A stretch of 64,000 nucleotides of DNA from assembly GCA_022559845.1 (NCBI GenBank), contig CM040128.1, positions 228,207,643-228,271,642 of the forward strand. Reading direction: 5' to 3'. Below, one piece after another: positions 1 through 12,192 of the stretch (within the stretch, counting starts at the first letter, position 1; each line of letters begins with the position of its first letter). Source of the DNA: Amorphophallus konjac (Eukaryota; Streptophyta; Magnoliopsida; Alismatales; Araceae). Below the pieces are notes generated by a model that was not told the DNA's origin, did no database searches, and saw only the letters and a list, made by a program, of their open reading frames with translations. The position numbers and the translations under genes were made by a program.

Positions 1-2105
1 CATGTGTATGGCCTTTGAAAATTTGACTTTGAACTATTCTGAAAAGTGGGTTGCATTGCTTAATTTTGATCATCTAAGCACCCTTATTCATAAAGGTAAT
101 GTCATGAAAAATATTTGTTGACACATTAATATAATGTGAATGCTCCAATGTGGATTCTGCCTCATGATTTGAAGTTCAATTCATCCTATGCTACATTTGC
201 ATCTTGCATCACATGCTCATCTAGGCATAGATTGCATGCATTACAATTCATACATGAGCTGAAATTAGTTCATTCATTTGGCATCAGAACTTTTTGCACC
301 ACATTGTATTTTGTCTTGGCATGTTACATTTCATTACTATATGTTCAAAGATTGCATTGCATTAGAGCTCATGAATTAGCTGCATTCACTTCGTTCAATT
401 GGTATCTATTTGATTAGTATCAGTTGCACATTTACATTGCATGTTACATACATTCCCTCTGTGTGCTTGCTTGATATTATATGCTATTCACCCTCATTCC
501 TTGGTACTTCTATGGCCTTATGTCCTCTTGATAAATAATGCTGCATTTGAGTCATTGTTGGAGTGTTTCATGTCGTACACAATGGGGAAGTTCATTTTTG
601 ATAAGTGCATCTGTTTAGGGGGAGTTGCACTGTCATGTATTCATGATATTTTCGGTATACATGCTGAATCAAATTCGCACACTTCATGCACGAATGTGAA
701 AATGAGAGTTAAAGATAAGGATATACGAATTTCTTTTCAACACTCTTGAGATGTTAAACTTGCTGCATGTATGTTGAAGAGACAGTTGAGGAAAAAGCTG
801 CCTACCTATCCTTATTGAAAAATCTTGAATGAAAATAAAAGATAGAGCAATGCTCGGTCTCATTGAGTAAACTGGGCACATGTCACCTGAGACGTGATGT
901 GGTTCATATCTGAAAAGTGTTGACTAGTATCTCTGTTTAAAATGAGGTGAAATGGTTCAGTATTCTGAGTAACCGGGGATTCTGGCATGAGCTCCATGTG
1001 TCTACTCGCGTAAAAAGGAATCATTTGAACCTGATCACTCTTGAAAAATTCTGACTATCATATGATACTGGTTGAGTTGAAAAAATGATGGTGAAAACTC
1101 ATTGTGGTAGAGCGAAGCCTCCAATACGCTGTTCTCAAAATTGAAGTGCAATCTATGAAATGTCTCCCTGTGTTGATCTGAAAATCTAAATATCCATGTT
1201 GAAATTATCATTTTTCATGTTACTCACTTACACATCTATGAATTTGATTTAATATGTATTCAGAAAATTGATTGACTGCATCAGTAATTGCATAAATCTC
1301 CTATATGATTGCACGATCTCCCATGTGCTACACATGTGCATTCTGGTGAGCATGATTCTCTTGCATCTTTCTTATACCCTTTCCCTTGTTATATATGTAT
1401 GGGGGAGATTGCATGTATGATTATATATAACTGTTTGGTTGTATTATGTGCATTTCATGAGTCATCATCTGCATATACATAGTTTCATGCATTTAAAACT
1501 AAAATACAAAAATTAGAAATTTGAAAACCAAAGAAAATTCTTTTGGTATGCCCTCCTGCTCTTGCCTATTGTGAAAATCTGCCATGGGATCTAGATTTTG
1601 AATGCTATCATGCTGAACACCTTATTTTGTGAACATCTTCCTACACTGGCTCATATCCTTGAGGCCACTCACCACTTTCAATTGGTATCCATACATGCTT
1701 GACTGTATTCACTTTGGATGGTATCATATTGATTTCTGAGAATAATAAGCAATTGGTTTCCTCTAATTGGAATTATATTGATGTGTCGGTCCATGATTTG
1801 CTATTGCTTCTTCTATTTTGATAAGATGGGCTATTGCTATTTCAAAGGGAGATCAGCTTGTTCTTCCTTGTTTGGCTTCTTCCAGATTGTTGATATTGCT
1901 CGTTTGATACAATGTTGATATTCCTTGTTTTGGTATGCCCTCCTGTTGATTGTGTCACAGGGGGAGAAAGTTTTTCATTATCCCACTTTTTGATTATGTC
2001 AAAGGGGGAGAAAAATTGATGATTATGTGTGACAAGAGGGGAAGATTTATTTGTGCCATTCTATTGTATCATCATTAAGTTTGTCATCATCAAAAAGGGG
2101 GAGAT
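1..2105 (+). other. Sirevirus-type 3' noncoding region
   Basis: There is no long reading frame here. The stretch runs up to a polypurine tract and an LTR start, so it is the untranslated part between pol and the 3' LTR of a copia element whose coding part lies left of the window. Around 880-1060 it shares recognisable sequence with 31065-31370 of the second copia element, including the block CACCTGAGACRTGAKGTGGT and the later GAGTAACYGGGG block. Several GGGGGAGA tracts occur (1401, 1958, 2001, 2092). Short frames here have no recognisable motifs. Confidence 0.7.
2092..2104 (+). promoter_or_regulatory. Polypurine tract before 3' LTR
   Basis: The purine run AAAAAGGGGGAGA lies immediately before the TGTTGAG start of the LTR at 2106. 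It is the expected primer for plus-strand DNA synthesis. Similar tracts at 1958-1970 and 2001-2014 make several PPT-like sites in tandem, a feature known for Sireviruses. Confidence 0.75.
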
Positions 2106-2598
2106 TGTTGAGTTATGATTTTGATGATTGTTGGCGTTATGGTTTTGATGATAACTAAACTTAATGTGTGATTGAGTGATGATAGCTAAACTTATGGTTG
2201 ATTGCACATTCATGTTTAAATATGTTTGAGATTGCAAATGGCAATAGTACATGGTCTTGATTCATGCTTGATTGAATTATTTTTACAAGAGGCAAGAGGT
2301 TTCATAACCTCTTTAATGTGAACAAGCATTGTATTAACCTTAACTATCTTGCTTGCAGGATCAAACACATGGTAGTCACCTGGTGAACTAAACTTGTGGA
2401 TAAGTACCCTACTCCTCTACAATCCAAAACAGGTGGTATATGTCATTTAGTATCAAGAACCATTGGTCAAAGACTCAGTTGACACCTTCAAGACTATCAA
2501 AGTCGATGCCACAGATGAGAATGGGCTGCTAAAGGAGTTAAGCGGTTGAGCTAACGGCTTAACGGATTGAACCGAGAATCCCGGGGGTCTACCTAGCT

Positions 2599-2778
2599 GG
2601 CGGTCGACCGCCAGCTTAGGGGCGGTCGACCGCCCCTGCCAGGAACCCACTGCCTGCAGCTCTCTCAGTGGCGGTCGACCGCCAGCCCAGTAGCGGTCGA
2701 CCGAAATTCCCAGGGATCATCCGTTTACAGGTTTTTCAGTAGCGGTCGACCGCCAGAAGCTGCAGGTCGACCGCCAGC
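2599..2778 (+). repeat. GTCGAC-centred palindrome cluster in LTR U3
   Basis: Six copies of a palindrome with core GGTCGACC occur in 180 bp, mostly GGCGGTCGACCGCC. They sit upstream of the TATA box at about 2914. Palindromic repeats in U3 have been described for Sireviruses; a role in transcription or integration is inference. Confidence 0.8.
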
Positions 2779-3696
2779 CCCGAGCTGCACACAATTGTTG
2801 ACTTTTTCCACTTTGAGAAGAGGCCTTCTCCGTGTAATTCTTTAATCCTAATGACACCAAATCACCCACAAAATGTGGATCTGGTCTGGGGGATGTCCAT
2901 AGACCATTCAAGGGCTATATAACATCTCATTTGGAGCTATAACCCTAACCATCCAAGAGATCCAAGGGGGAGGCTATCCAAGGAGGAACAAGAGGGTACT
3001 GTAGCTCCGTGAACAGTACCTCGTGCAGCAACAATCTTCATCCAACTTCAAGCCATTCAAGGTAGATCTGAAGCCAACATCCTCCAAGGAAAAGAAGCAA
3101 GCAAGGAAGCAAGGATTCAAAGGAAGATTGCTCAAAGAAGAAAGAAGAAGAAGCAAGCAAGCAAGCAAGTAAGCCATCCAAGGGGATTCAAGTGGAGATC
3201 AAGAGGAGGTGTTCAAGTGAAGATTGAAGATATGTTCAAGATCCGTAACATGCATTCAAGGGGAACCCAAAACAGGAGTTTTCTAAACTAAGCCTCATCA
3301 TATTTATGTTTTTAGGTATTGTATTTATGTTCGTCATAAACTGAAGAATCTGTGTGTGTATGGATCGTGTTGGATCCGTGGTCGTGTGTGTGTGTCGTTT
3401 TCCATTCGTGTGTGCGTAGATCTTCCTAGATCTATGTGTGTGTGTGTGGATCTCTTAGATCCAGTTATTTTAGTGTGTGGTTTGCTACACTTGTCGCAGC
3501 GTGTGTGTGTGGTAGTGATCCGGTTTTCGGATCGTGTTGGAGTTCATCTCCGTGTGTGTGTGTGTTGGAGCTTGTCTCCGTGTGTAGTTTGGGGCGCGTC
3601 CCCGTGTGTGTGTGCAGGTGTCATCCTACGTGTGTGGTTGGTGCGTCGTCTCTGTTTGGGGATTTATCCCCGAGTGAAGCCTCACCGAGTTTGGTG

Positions 3697-3744
3697 AGGG
3701 GTGGACGTAGGATTGCCGTCGTGCATCCGAACCACCTTAAAAAC
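3697..3744 (+). other. Conserved U5 hairpin motif
   Basis: GGGGTGGACGTAG is followed by a short stem (GGAT...ATCC, 3710-3728) and then GAACCACCTTAAAAA. The same frame with different stem sequences occurs at 33774-33820, 58249-58297 and, on the minus strand, at 10603-10656 and its copy near 18981-19034. Confidence 0.8.
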
Positions 3745-4023
3745 CGCTGTGCATTGTGCTTGTATTGTGTGGTTTGCTCCATTTCCTCTATCTCCATTCT
3801 ACATAAACGTTAGTTTAAATTGTTGTTCTGGTTTTATCTTCGTCTATCTTGCTTAATCTATATCTTATCATATAAAGTTTGTTAAATCCAATTTGTGTTC
3901 AAATAACTTTGTATCTCCTAACTAGCTTTGTATCACATATTTTATAAAAGGCCAAAAGTTTTCCTAAAATTGGTAATCACCCAATTCACCCCCCTCTTGG
4001 GTGTCATTGATCGCGGGACTTCA

Positions 4024-4361
4024 CGTGCATCCAGTCGCTATTTCCCAGATTAATTTATAGAAATAAACGACTTCCCATATTTCAAAAATAGGAAATAACG
4101 CCTTCGTAAAATGGCGTCAATTAATGAGCGCCTGCGAATCAGACGTTAATTCCTTGAATTTAATTTTGATTGGGATTTGTAAAACGAGGAAATGATGCCT
4201 GAACGGTCGGTCGCTAATTGATTGAAATAACAACACCTCATAGAGTCGTCTATTAAATGACGCCCTGCTGCCAGTCGCTATTTACAAATATAATAGAACA
4301 ATTTTAAATAAAATAGAAAAACTTCATATTGAACCAATATTGAAGTCCACTGGGGTGTTAC
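4024..4361. other. Unclassified 340-bp stretch
   Basis: No coding potential is seen. The phrase CCAGTCGCTATTT occurs twice (about 4030 and 4271), and a GGCGTCA-type motif recurs. The stretch ends GGGGTGTTACA, which resembles the 3' end of a Tekay-type LTR (compare CGGGACGTTACA at 9973-9984), so it may be a truncated LTR tail. I cannot confirm this. Confidence 0.35.
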
Positions 4362-4389
4362 ATCGCAACATGATATTTACTCAACATAG

Positions 4390-6440
4390 CATCAATTTTG
4401 GCGTGTCTACGGCTGGATACTACTGCCGATTCATTGAAGGCTTCTCCACCATTGCAGCCCCCATGACCAAGTTGACCAAGAAAGGAGCGAAATTTATCTA
4501 GTCAAAGGAGTGTGAAGACAATTTTCAGATGCTCAAGGGAAAGTTGACTTCAGCCCCAGTGTTGGCACTCTCTCAAGAGAATGATGGCTTCACTGTTTAT
4601 ACAGATGCCTCTAAGATCGGCCTCGGTTGTGTACTAATGCAAAATGGCCGGGTGATCGCCTATGCCTCGAGACAGTTAAAGGACCATGAGAAGAACTACT
4701 CAACTCATGACCTAGAAATGGCAGCAGTGGTCCACACTTTGCACATCTGGAGACACTATTTATATGGGGTTCGGTTTGAGGTCTTCACCGAACATAAGAG
4801 CCTCAAATATATATTCACTCAGAAGGAACTCAATTTGAGGCAAAGAAGATGGGTCGAACTATTGAAGGACTATGACTTCGCCTTGCAGTACCATCTAGGC
4901 AAGGCAAATGTGGTGGCGGATGCTCTCAGTCGTAAATTGATGGCGTTGAGCTTGCATCGAGAGTGGGATATGATGGAGGGTGTGATTGAATCACGACCCG
5001 AAAAAAGGAAGCAATTCGGTCTCTTGGCAGGCTTGTCAGCTAGACCTACATACTTAGATAGAATTGCTGAGGTGCAAAGGCAGGATATGGCATTGCAGAA
5101 GCTACTGAACAATGAGGACTTCCATGTGGGAATCGATGGGCTGATCATGTTCCAAGAAAGGATCTGTGTACCGAATGATGTGGAATTGAAAAGGAATTGA
5201 TGCAGGAGGCTCACAGGTCAAAGTTCTCCATCCACCTTGGAAGCACTAAGATGTTTCAGATATGAAGAGGATGTATTGGTGGCCAAGAATGAAGCGAGAC
5301 ATAGCAGAGTTTGTGTCCAAATGTCTCACTTGTCAGCAAGTGAAGATTGAGCATCAAAGACCTGGCGGTCCTCTCCAGACCATTAAGATGGCACAATGAA
5401 AATGGGAACAAATCAGCATGGACTTTGTGACTGGTCTGCCCTTGACCATAGGAAGCATGATACCATCTGGGTAATTATGGACAGGTTCACAAAGACTGCA
5501 CACTTCCTGCCCATCAAAAAGTAGACTCCAATCGAATCCTTAGCGAAACTGTTCATCACCGAGATCATTCAGTTGCATAGTGCACCCTTATCTATCATCT
5601 CTAATTGTGACCCTCGATTCACAGTGAGGTTCTGGAAGAGTTTGCAGCAGGCTATGGGGACAAAATTGTGGCTCAACTCGACATTTCATCCCCAGACCGA
5701 TGGGCAATCCGAGCGTACTATCCAAACTCTAGAAGATATGCTGAAGGCATGCAGTATTGAATGGAGGAGGAATTGGGATGATCATTTGTCCCTGATAGAG
5801 TTTGCATAAAACAATAGTCACCATTCCGCCATCAGAATGGCACCTTATGAAGCACTCTACGGGTGGCCATGTAGATCACCAGTGTGTTGGTATGAAGCTG
5901 GCGAGAAGCAGCTGTTCGGACCGCAGTTGGTACAGGAATGCTCAGAGAAGATATCTATGATCAGGCAGTGACTCCTCACAGCCTAGAGCCGTTAGAAAAG
6001 TTATGCAGACCAACGGCGGAGAGAGTTAACATTTACAGAAGGAGACCATGTGTTCCTAAAGGTGTCTCCTACCAAGGGAGTCATGCGATTTGGAAAGAAG
6101 GGCAAGCTTAGTCCCAGATATATCGGGCCTTTTGAGATTCTACAAAGAGTCGGCGAGGTGGCTTATCGACTTACACTTTCGCCTACTCTATCGCATGTAC
6201 ATCCGGTCTTTCACATCTCCATGCTCAGGGAATATGTCTGAGATGCCTCACATGTTATAGAATATGAGCCCCTGGAGGTTCGAGCAGACTTGTCTTATGT
6301 GGAGCAACCCAGCGAAATCATAGACTAGAAGGAAAAGGTATTGATAAATAAAACCATCCGGCTGGTGAAGGTGTTATGGAGGAATTCTCATTCCGAGGAA
6401 GCAACTTGGGAGCCGGAGTACAAGATGCGTTAGGAATACC
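4390..6440 (+). pseudogene. Tekay-type gypsy pol remnant
   Basis: This is the 3' half of a Ty3/gypsy polyprotein. It begins in the last part of reverse transcriptase (GYYCRFIEGFSTI, 4411), then RNase H ([13 protein letters not shown], 4599; VADALSRK, about 4913), integrase zinc-binding and core (5200-5810), the integrase tail ([15 protein letters not shown], to 6241) and a chromodomain-like tail (WRNSHSEEATWEPE, about 6376). Stops and frameshifts are many: 4500, 5200, across 5215-5570, and 6241. The second catalytic Asp of the integrase reads Asn (SNCDPRF, about 5601). The first half of pol and all of gag are missing. Motif style and the long LTR downstream point to the Tekay/Del chromovirus lineage. 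The element is dead. Confidence 0.88.
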
Positions 6441-6516
6441 CTCAACTATTCGGTGAGTAAAAGTTTCATTTTTAATTTTTTTTTCTGAAGTCAATTTTGA
6501 GGACAAAATTATTTTT

Positions 6517-6529
6517 AAGGGGGAGAGGA
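6517..6529 (+). promoter_or_regulatory. Polypurine tract of Tekay-type element
   Basis: AAGGGGGAGAGGA lies directly before the TGTTATGACC start of the LTR and follows the TTGAGGACAAAATTA phrase typical of gypsy 3' ends. Confidence 0.8.
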
Positions 6530-9500
6530 TGTTATGACCACCCAATTGGGCACTGGCCCAATTGAGTATAATTTGGGCCCATGAACTAAACGAGCTAGAA
6601 ATCTAGATAGATTATTGAAGGATCCTTAGGAAATTCATAACTTAATGTAGGGAGGTCAGAATTAGGTGAAACTAAAGTCCACGCAACGACCATTGGGTAA
6701 GGAACAACTTTGATGAAGAGTATAACTTCTGAAAAATGGGTCTATTAGGGGATCAGAGGGAGTATGTGATAATGGGTCGAAACAGATACAGAAAAATGGT
6801 CACCCGTTGAAATAAAGATATCATGGCCCAAAGTCAACCAAATGAGATGAAATTTGGCCCATTAGAAAGATTGGGCCCTTAACCCAAACTCTTCTTTTGA
6901 GGTGGAATTCGCACCAGAACCCAAGATTCTGAGCCCTTTGCTGCCAGCTGTCACGAAGAGGTGCGACTGTTGGATGAATTCACATGTAATTAATGGGAAA
7001 TTCATAACTATGTCTGTGATTAATGAAATGACATGAAACTAAAGCCATAATTTCGAATGGGATGTTAGCCACATCTTCTATGTTGAGGTCGAGGCCAGAT
7101 TCCACCTGGATACTAGAGTTATACCCAAATTATCTCAGGCTACTGAATGGTCGCGACTGGAACAAGGGAAAATGAACATTAATCTTTAAAAAATCATAAT
7201 GCGGGCTAGGATTGGCAAAATTTGATTAAACCATGACCCAAAGTTAGATCAAGAAGTCATCTTGATTTCATATGAAGGCGTCCCAACCCAAATCCGAACA
7301 AAAGAGTGCGTCCAATAGTGTTTATGAATGGTGGACGAAGGGTCATGTCTATTCAGACCTGAAGAGGTGCTTAGTATTAACTCCTCTTTAAACCAGCAAC
7401 CTTGGGAGCAGGATGGAGCATGGTATGTCGTGGGTAGGACCTTGGGAGGCTTGAAAACTATATAAGGAGGTGGGTTTCAAGGGTGGTAAGACTTTAGCAA
7501 CCGTCCCCATCAACCCTCAGCCACCTTCTACCCTTCTTGTGTGAGAAGAGAGTGAGGGACCTCGTCTCTTTGTGGGCAGAACATCCGGTGCGTGGGTGGA
7601 TAATCTGGTGCTTGGGTGGATGATCCAACGCGTGAAGGACGAACCTGCAGCACCCCGGGCTTGAGGGGGGAAAAGTTTTAGGTGGATCTGGGGTGTGGAT
7701 CTCATCCCCGGATCGTCGGTCTAACATTTCGAAGTTAGGCACCTAACCTAAAATCTTAGGGGTCAACGATGCATTAGAATGATTTTAAAATAGTTTCTAT
7801 ATTTTAAAGAGGGACTAAGGGTATGTCGGATCAACTACTGTGTTTTCTATATTTTCCATCGAGTTACGTGTTTTCGTGAGGTTCCTGTGAGTTTCTATCG
7901 AAGTTTAGGGTCTCTGCATTGACTGCGTCGATGCAGTCTCTGGATAGGTCAATGCACCTGGGGTGCAGTCTCTGGATAGGTCAGTGCAGGCCCCTGGATA
8001 GGTCGATGCACCTGGGGGATAGGTCAGTGCAGGTCCCTGGATAGGTCGATGCACCTGGGGTGTAGTCACTGGACAGGTCAGTGTAGGTCCCTAGATAGGT
8101 CGATGCACCGGGGGTGTAGTCACTGGACAGGTCAGTGCAGGTCCCTGGATAGGTCGATGCACCTGGGGACAGGTCAGTGCAGATCCCTGGATAGGTCAAT
8201 GCACCTGAGGTGCAGTCTCTGGACAGGTCAGTGCAGGTCCCTAGATAGGTCGATGAACCTGGGGGACAGATCAGTGTAGGTCCCTGGCTAGGTCGATACA
8301 CATGGGGTGTAGTCACTGGACACGTCAGTGCAAGTCCCTGGATAGGTCGATGCACTTGAGGATAGGTCAGTGCAAGTCACTAGACAAGTCAATGCAGGTC
8401 CCTGGATAGGTCGATGCACTTGGGGGACAGGTCAGTGCAGGGCCCTGGATAGGCCGATGCACCTGGGGACAGGTCAGTACAGGTCCCTAGATAGGTCGAT
8501 GCACCTGAGGTGCAGTCTCTGGACAGGTCAGTACAGGTCCCTGGATAGGTCGATGCACCTGGGGGACATGTCAGTGCAGGTCCCTGGATAGGTCGATGCA
8601 CCTGGGGTGTAGTCACTGGACAGGTCAGTGCAGGTCCCTGGATCGGTCGATGCACCTGGGGACAGGTCAGTGCAGGTCTCTGGACAAGTTAGTGCAGTCC
8701 CTGGACAGGTCGATGCACCTGGGGCTCTGTCCCAATATCTAGAAACTTAGAAAAAGAGAGTTTTGAAAGAGCATTTTAATTCATAAAAATCTAAAAAATT
8801 AGAAAATGATAGAAGACTAAGTTAGTACCTCACTGTAAAGATTTCATACTCACAAAAATTCTATACTTGTAGTTATAAGTCATTTTATATGCATGTGTAA
8901 CCTAAAAATAAACTTGTCTTCTTTTATATAGAAACCTGATCATACTCTGTTCCACATCAAGTAAGCTTATGTTTGTGATTTGTCCACTTAAACCATTTGA
9001 AAGCATGCTTGTTATGATAAAGTATCATACTAGTATTTGAAAAATGAGTACGAATGCGAATGCGAATATGATGTGAATGTTATGAATGGAAAACAACAAT
9101 ATTCTATGAGGTAGGACTTCGGTCCCTTCTGCGGGACGACGATACGTAACGCCGCAGAAGTAAAAAATCCTAGGGGATGGCGATACGTAACCCCATGGAA
9201 AAAAACCTATCGATTCGGCTGGATCGTTCTGTGGGACGGCGATACGTAACACCCCGTACGGGAAGAGTCTAGGTGGGAGTTCGCTCCTGGGTCTGCGCAG
9301 TACGCTTTCATTCGTTGTGGTGTGTGGGCCTCCTGTGTTTGCGGCAGCTGTTCGGTTCCATGAATAACAAAAATATGAAATTCATGAAAATGTGATAATG
9401 TGTAACTGCTCACTCACCGTGGCTTTGTTGCATGAATGGGTATCTTAAATGTTAGCTAATGAACATATATTTTCTCGTATGAATTATTTTAAGCAAATGA

Positions 9501-9984
9501 GAATGAATGGATTATGATATTATTAACACTAGAATTATGCACATTGATTGGATATATGAATGCGAGTTAACCTCGATTTGACTAGGTTGCCTACTGAGTG
9601 TTACACTCACCCTTTGTGACACATTTTCAGGGGGCATAGTGAAGGAGGTCGAGGAGGAGGCTGCGGCCGAGGAGTAGTGCTAGTCCATACTTCGTCTGGG
9701 TAGCCTATGGATGAATATCTCTCTTATATGTATGGTTATGGGGTGGTGAGCATGTGGGGACTCATGTTTATTTTGGAACAATAGACATGTACTCTTCCTT
9801 GAAAATTATGAATGGTTGAGATGCTATTTACATTTTATGTAATTGTGGTTTCTCTCTCTCATGCAAATGTATGCATGTTTATATATTTGTGCTTCCGCGA
9901 TACGTACGAAATAATGCTTCAGGGTCCGATGAAAGAAAAAAAAATTATGCCCATAAATTGGGAATCAGATTCCGGGACGTTACA
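6530..9984 (+). mobile_element. 3' LTR of Tekay-type gypsy element
   Basis: The LTR starts TGTTATGACC after the polypurine tract and ends CGGGACGTTACA, about 3.45 kb. This large size fits Tekay/Del LTRs. A TATATAA box is at about 7459. A tandem array fills 7930-8730. Three copies of a GACGRCGATACGTAAC motif are spaced about 50-57 bp apart (9131, 9180, 9236). TTGCCTACTGAGTGTTACAC is about 400 bp from the 3' end; a diverged counterpart occurs on the minus strand near 61680, supporting a second related LTR there. Small frames inside are accidents of repeats. Confidence 0.8.
7930..8730 (+). repeat. Tandem array inside Tekay-type LTR
   Basis: Irregular units of about 40 and 55 bp repeat some 15 times. 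Each contains GGTCGATGCACCTGGGG followed by GGTCAGTGCAGGTCCCTGG, sometimes with a TGTAGTCACTGGACA spacer. Open frames on both strands here arise from the repeat and are not genes. Confidence 0.9.
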
Positions 9985-10372
9985 ATATGGATGCAACAAA
10001 CATGGGAAACCCTAGACAATATAAAGGACAACAATACAAGCCAATAAACAGACACAACCATGCACTAAAAGCTAGGTAAAACCATCAAAGAATGACGTAC
10101 CTGAGAGTCTGCCAACCCGAGTGCATGCAGATTTCTTGCATAAAACTCGAAAATCAAGACAATATTAAATTATCAAAACATGACACTATGAATGCAAATG
10201 ATATGGGAAAATGAAGATAATATAAAGGACAAAAAGATGGGATCGTAAAAGACACGATCAAACCCCAGAAGGTTAATTAAATCGTCAAAGAAAGAGGCGC
10301 TTGAGAGCCTGCCCCTGGGTCTGCCAGAATCAGAAGGTGGTCTCCTGGAGAATACATGCTGCAAGAAGTGGT
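9985..10372 (-). mobile_element. Tat/Ogre-type LTR, outer fragment
   Basis: This is the far part of the minus-strand LTR whose start is at 22317; the two parts were separated by the insertion at 10373-20534. The target duplication GTGGT (10368-10372 and 20535-20539) shows they were contiguous. Two diverged direct copies of a roughly 130-bp segment occur (about 9989-10120 and 10188-10320), each with AATATAAAGGACAA and a GAGAGYCTGCC phrase. No coding content is seen. Whether the LTR truly ends at 9985 is not clear. Confidence 0.5.
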
Positions 10373-12178
10373 TGTTGTGACAGGTGACACACTGAATTAG
10401 ATCCAAAGGGGGGGTGAATGGATCTTTTACGCAACTTGCCCCCCAAAAGATTTTCAAATGAGCTACCACTGAATGATTAGAGAATCATTGCCTATAAACC
10501 CAATCGATCGAATCATCTATTGGACTAATAATCAAACACTTAAACTGTACCTAAGCATGCATCTACCGAAGATAGAGAAATCTGAAAAATCACAGTACAC
10601 CAGACTTTTAGGTGGTTCGATCTCTATCCAGAGATCTACGTCCACCCCACACTCAACCTGAGTGTGGATTCCTGCTGATACACAGCTTAACTGCTGGGCT
10701 TCACAGCTTGCCTACAAACTGCTGAGCGTTACAGCTTGCTACCGCTGGGCAATACAGCTTAGCCGTCCAGAGGATACCACACCTCTGCTACTGCTGGGGC
10801 TTACAGCTTAACCCGTCCAGAGGAATCCTCCTCTGCAAACAGCTGAGCTTCACAGCTTGCTTTATTGTCAAAATAGATTGAAAACAAGAATTAAAAGTAA
10901 AACGAAAGATGGAAGAGATACAACAACTGAAAGCTGAACACTACAAAAACCAAAGTTGATCTCAACATCTGACTGGTCTGGATTTGATCCAAGAACCAGT
11001 AGATACAGGTCTTCGGATGCCTATTTTCCTTTTCTTCTCAACTCTCTATCTCTCTTTTTCTACTGTCTGGATCATGCAAGCTCTTCACACTTTTCGATCA
11101 CCTTCTCCAGATGGAGAAGTCCTCTTTTTTATAGCATTAGAGATGTGGGTGTGTGTCCTCCACAATTCCCTCCCAAAGGCCTTAGTCCACGTGGCGGTGT
11201 CCTAGCACAATGGTTCCACGTGTCACAATCCTGGCTTCTTGGATCACGTGCCCTTCTTAAGTTCCTCGACCAGCAGATATCCTTCAAAGGTTAAAGCACA
11301 TTGTTGGTTCGAGATTTGGTCTAAGCCTGTACATATTTGATGCACATAATGCAGTGTGCATATTAGAAAGTGTGTACAATGAGAATGAATGCGCGGACAT
11401 GTCATCCATGGGTGTACAGACTTTGAATGCATTTTGCATATGGAGAAGTATGCACATCGAAGATGAGTGCACAAACATGCCACCAACGAGTGTACATACT
11501 TTGTGTGCGAAGTGCAAACGATGTGCAGACTTTATGTGCATGCGACAGGACGATGTATAGACTTGCCACCAGAGAGTGTACATACTTTATGTGCGATGTT
11601 CAAACGATGTGCAGACTTTATGCGACAGGACGATGTATAGACTTTGGAACTACATGAGACACACGATGCAACAAGACTCTGTTCAAACTTAATCTTGTGC
11701 ATAGGCACAAGATACATCGACTATGTGTATGTATGAAGAACACGGGCTGTACAGACTTCGCTGCGAATACTTCTCAAGAATGTATAGACTTTGCGTGCAT
11801 GCGACAACCAATGTGCAGACTTGCTATGCCTAGAGTTTAAGCATGAATGCATAATGCACAAACTGTGTGTGTGCATGTGTAGACTTTGAGTGCATGACAC
11901 TGCCTTACGTATGTATGCAATAGAATGTATAGTCATGCTGAGTTATCAAGGCAACCGTGTGCAGACTTGGTGTACGCATGAAGCATCTGATGCATGAACT
12001 TAACCACACATTCTAGCTACGGTTGTACAAACTTGAGAAGCATTGCACTAACTGTACATACATATACGAAGGATGAAGCAATGCATTGATCCATGGATGT
12101 AAGATTAAATGCAAACACTTTTATTTATATTAATCTCACATGACTCAGATTGTCATTATCAAAATTAGGGTTCCAACA
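10373..12178 (-). mobile_element. 3' LTR of pol-less Sirevirus-like element
   Basis: On its own strand it starts TGTTGGAACCC at 12178 and ends CACCTGTCACAACA at 10373; length 1806 bp. It contains a TATAAAAAA box near 11134, a U3 full of degenerate GTGCAGACTTTRTGTGC phrases (11340-12060), a short array of CAGCTT-containing repeats (10675-10860) and the Sirevirus U5 hairpin motif (10603-10656) followed by ATTCACCCCCCCTTTGG. It has one extra 21-bp repeat step compared with the 5' LTR, which accounts for the length difference. Confidence 0.9.
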
Positions 12179-12179
12179 A

Positions 12180-12192
12180 TCTCTCCCTTTTT
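12180..12192 (-). promoter_or_regulatory. Polypurine tract, minus strand
   Basis: On the minus strand CAAAAAGGGAGAG precedes the TGTTGG start of the 3' LTR. A second, longer tract (CAAAGGGGGAGAG) lies at 12498-12510, and further GGGGGAG tracts are near 16047 and 16390, again the multi-PPT pattern of Sireviruses. Confidence 0.7.

Larger units (their letters stand above)
2106..4023 (+). mobile_element. 3' LTR of Sirevirus-type copia element
   Basis: The LTR starts TGTTGAG directly after the polypurine tract and ends near CGGGACTTCA, about 1.92 kb later. A TATATAA box is at about 2914, and long GT-rich stretches (3356-3620) follow it. Near the 3' end it has the motif GGGGTGGACGTAG - hairpin - GAACCACCTTAAAAA (3697-3744) and then ATTCACCCCCCTCTTGGGTG, both shared with the other Sirevirus-type LTRs in this window. 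The sequence after 4023 is not a primer binding site, so this is a 3' LTR. The exact 3' end could be off by a few bases. Confidence 0.75.

Noticed and set aside
7981..8655. Open frames on both strands in the Tekay-type LTR
   Set aside because: They follow the tandem repeat unit and encode only repeat-derived peptides.
7930..8730. CRISPR-like array
   Set aside because: Irregular 40/55-bp repeats without unique spacers, in a plant retroelement LTR. The 26370-27060 array is rejected for the same reason.
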